Positions 4,837-5,964 of a DNA stretch of 5,964 nt are shown here, piece by piece. The DNA is from Oribacterium sp. UBA3737. GTDB taxonomy: Bacteria > Bacillota_A > Clostridia > Lachnospirales > Lachnospiraceae. Position 1 is the first letter of the stretch. Each line of letters opens with the position of its first letter. Location of the stretch: contig DFGZ01000278.1 in assembly GCA_002371295.1 (NCBI GenBank), positions 1-5,964 of the forward strand, written 5' to 3'. The notes below the pieces were generated by a model. It was not told the origin of the DNA, searched no databases, and saw only the letters and a list, made by a program, of their open reading frames with translations. A program made the translations under genes and the position numbers.

Positions 4837-5919
4837 ATGAGCAAAGCAGGTACAATTGATCATTCGCAACCTCTATATATTAAGTTATATGAGCATATAA
4901 AAGAGAATATCGTGGCAGGAGCATATCCCTATGGCCACAGGCTGCCTTCGAAAAGAATTATGGCCGAGGAAGCAAAAGTAAGTATCATCACCGTTAAGCA
5001 CGCTTACGAGCTGCTGTGCGATGAAGGGTATGTAGAGTCAAGAGAGCGAAGCGGATATTATGTTGCTTTCCGTGAAGAGGATGGTTTTGCTTGTTCGGAG
5101 AAAGAAATGATTTCGCATACTCATCATAGGCACCAGATTCCTGAATTATCCTTTCCGTTTTCTGTATTAGCCAGGACAATGAGACGGATATTGACTGAGT
5201 ATGGTGAACAGGTATTTGAAAAATCGACTAACAAGGGATGCACCCTGCTTCGGGATGAAATACGAAAATATCTGGGACGCAACAGGAGTGTATACGCAGA
5301 TATTGAACAGATTATCATAGGATCAGGTGCAGAATATTTATATAATCTGATTGTTGGCCTTTTTGGGACGGATACAGTTTTTGCGTTGGAGTATCCGTCA
5401 TATGAAAAAATAGCAAAGGTTTATCGGGCAGCCGGCGTTCAAGTCGAAAAACTGCCTTTGGGAGAGAACGGGATAGAAAGCAATGCGCTATCTTCATCAA
5501 ATGCAGATGTTTTACATGTATCACCATATAGAAGTTTTCCTTCAGGTATTACAGCATCAGCATCAAAAAAACATGAATATATCAGGTGGGCAGGACGATA
5601 TGGCCGATATATAATTGAGGATGATTTTGAATCTGAATTCTCAGTTTCCAGGAAACCAGAAGATACCATGTTTGAGTTATCTGAGCATGATAATGTTATA
5701 TATATGAATACGTTTTCAAAAACCATATCGGGGTCACTAAGAGTAGGATATATGGTGCTTCCGAAACGCCTGGTTCAAAAATTTGATATGGATCTTGGTT
5801 TCTACTCATGTACAGTGCCGACATTTGAACAGATCCTGATTGCTGAATTGATCCGGAATGGTGATTTTGAAAGGCACATTAACAGAGTGAGAAGAAGGAA
5901 GAGAAGAGATGGTGAATAA
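4837..5919 (+). CDS. pdxR: MocR-family (GntR-aminotransferase) regulator, probably PdxR; early frame end
   Basis: This frame encodes 360 residues. An N-terminal GntR winged helix (about 12-77) is seen in [18 protein letters not shown] (35-40), [18 protein letters not shown] (51-68) and RSGYYV (71-76). A fold-type I aminotransferase-like domain follows from about 103: SGAEYLYN (163-170), [10 protein letters not shown] (183-192), [11 protein letters not shown] (227-237), [10 protein letters not shown] (259-268), PLP-binding Lys295 in [19 protein letters not shown], and [16 protein letters not shown] (342-357). Such regulators sense PLP or PLP-amino acid adducts. Divergence from pdxST points to PdxR, which usually activates pdxST when PLP is low. 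MocR proteins usually have about 450-500 residues, so roughly 100 C-terminal residues are missing; the frame stops at TAA 5917 while a neighbouring frame continues the expected sequence. The AGGAG ribosome binding site (4816-4820) is 16 nt from the start ATG, longer than usual, so translation may be weak. Confidence 0.82.
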   Translation: MSKAGTIDHSQPLYIKLYEHIKENIVAGAYPYGHRLPSKRIMAEEAKVSIITVKHAYELLCDEGYVESRERSGYYVAFREEDGFACSEKEMISHTHHRHQIPELSFPFSVLARTMRRILTEYGEQVFEKSTNKGCTLLRDEIRKYLGRNRSVYADIEQIIIGSGAEYLYNLIVGLFGTDTVFALEYPSYEKIAKVYRAAGVQVEKLPLGENGIESNALSSSNADVLHVSPYRSFPSGITASASKKHEYIRWAGRYGRYIIEDDFESEFSVSRKPEDTMFELSEHDNVIYMNTFSKTISGSLRVGYMVLPKRLVQKFDMDLGFYSCTVPTFEQILIAELIRNGDFERHINRVRRRKRRDGE

Positions 5920-5964
5920 GAGCAAGTTTTTCGCCATCCTGAAAAATGTCCGAAAAAACTTTTA
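5906..5964 (+). pseudogene. shifted-frame continuation of the MocR-type regulator, running off the window
   Basis: Skipping one base near 5905 and reading from GAG 5906 gives [19 protein letters not shown] with no stop up to the window end. This resembles the helical segment that normally follows HxxRxRRxxRxRR in MocR proteins. The shift lies in a purine-only tract (5889-5909, GA-rich), a place prone to slippage. It could be a true frameshift mutation, a recoding site or a base-calling error. The remaining C-terminal domain is outside the window. Confidence 0.45.

Noticed and set aside
4749..4844. Hydrophobic N-terminal extension of PdxS, which could look like a membrane anchor
   Set aside because: It arises only from an open frame through the intergenic A/T-rich region. 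The conserved PdxS start and a perfect ribosome binding site place the start at 4748.

Overview
The window reads as chromosomal DNA of a low-to-moderate GC anaerobic Firmicute. Codon use, strong AAGGAG-type ribosome binding sites and tight operons suggest a Clostridia/Lachnospiraceae-like organism, but this is inferred from style and not from a database match. It holds two blocks that meet tail to tail: a rightward sulfur-metabolism operon (about 72-3289) and a leftward vitamin B6 operon (pdxS-pdxT, 3296-4748). A divergent MocR-type regulator (4837 onward) lies beside the B6 operon.

Left end (1-438). This is the most remarkable part. A three-to-four-copy 9-bp tandem repeat (31-66) is followed by a strong promoter (TTGAAT-17-TATAAT, 72-100) and an inverted repeat at the expected transcription start (106-122). 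A 36-codon leader peptide gene (147-257) comes next. It carries seven Cys codons in a CCCMCYCCC block and six Met codons including the start. A Rho-independent terminator (295-328) follows, and its 5' arm can instead pair over 12 bp with 224-235, directly after the last Cys codon. This is the layout of a ribosome-mediated attenuator that senses charged tRNA-Cys. Between the terminator and the first structural gene lies a compact cloverleaf with anticodon CAU (336-405). It has a perfect acceptor stem, D-arm and T-arm, and a canonical T-loop, but an anticodon arm about one position short. A tRNA-like element in this position, between a Cys attenuator and a sulfur amino acid gene, is not something I can match to a described regulatory class.

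Sulfur operon (439-3289). A divergent Cys/Met-metabolism PLP enzyme is followed after 1 bp by a LarE-type PP-loop sulfur transferase with three conserved cysteines. A carbon-nitrogen hydrolase (nitrilase superfamily) follows 18 bp later. The attenuator implies expression when cysteine is scarce. No other lar genes are in the window, so the sulfur acceptor of the LarE homologue is unknown.

B6 block (3296-5964). PdxS and PdxT form the two-subunit pyridoxal 5'-phosphate synthase. They are transcribed toward the sulfur operon with only 6 bp between the converging stop codons. The divergent GntR-aminotransferase fusion is probably the PLP-sensing regulator PdxR. Its reading frame ends early in a purine-rich tract, and the expected protein appears to continue in another frame to the window edge. 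PLP made by PdxST is the cofactor of the first sulfur-operon enzyme, so the two blocks are metabolically linked.
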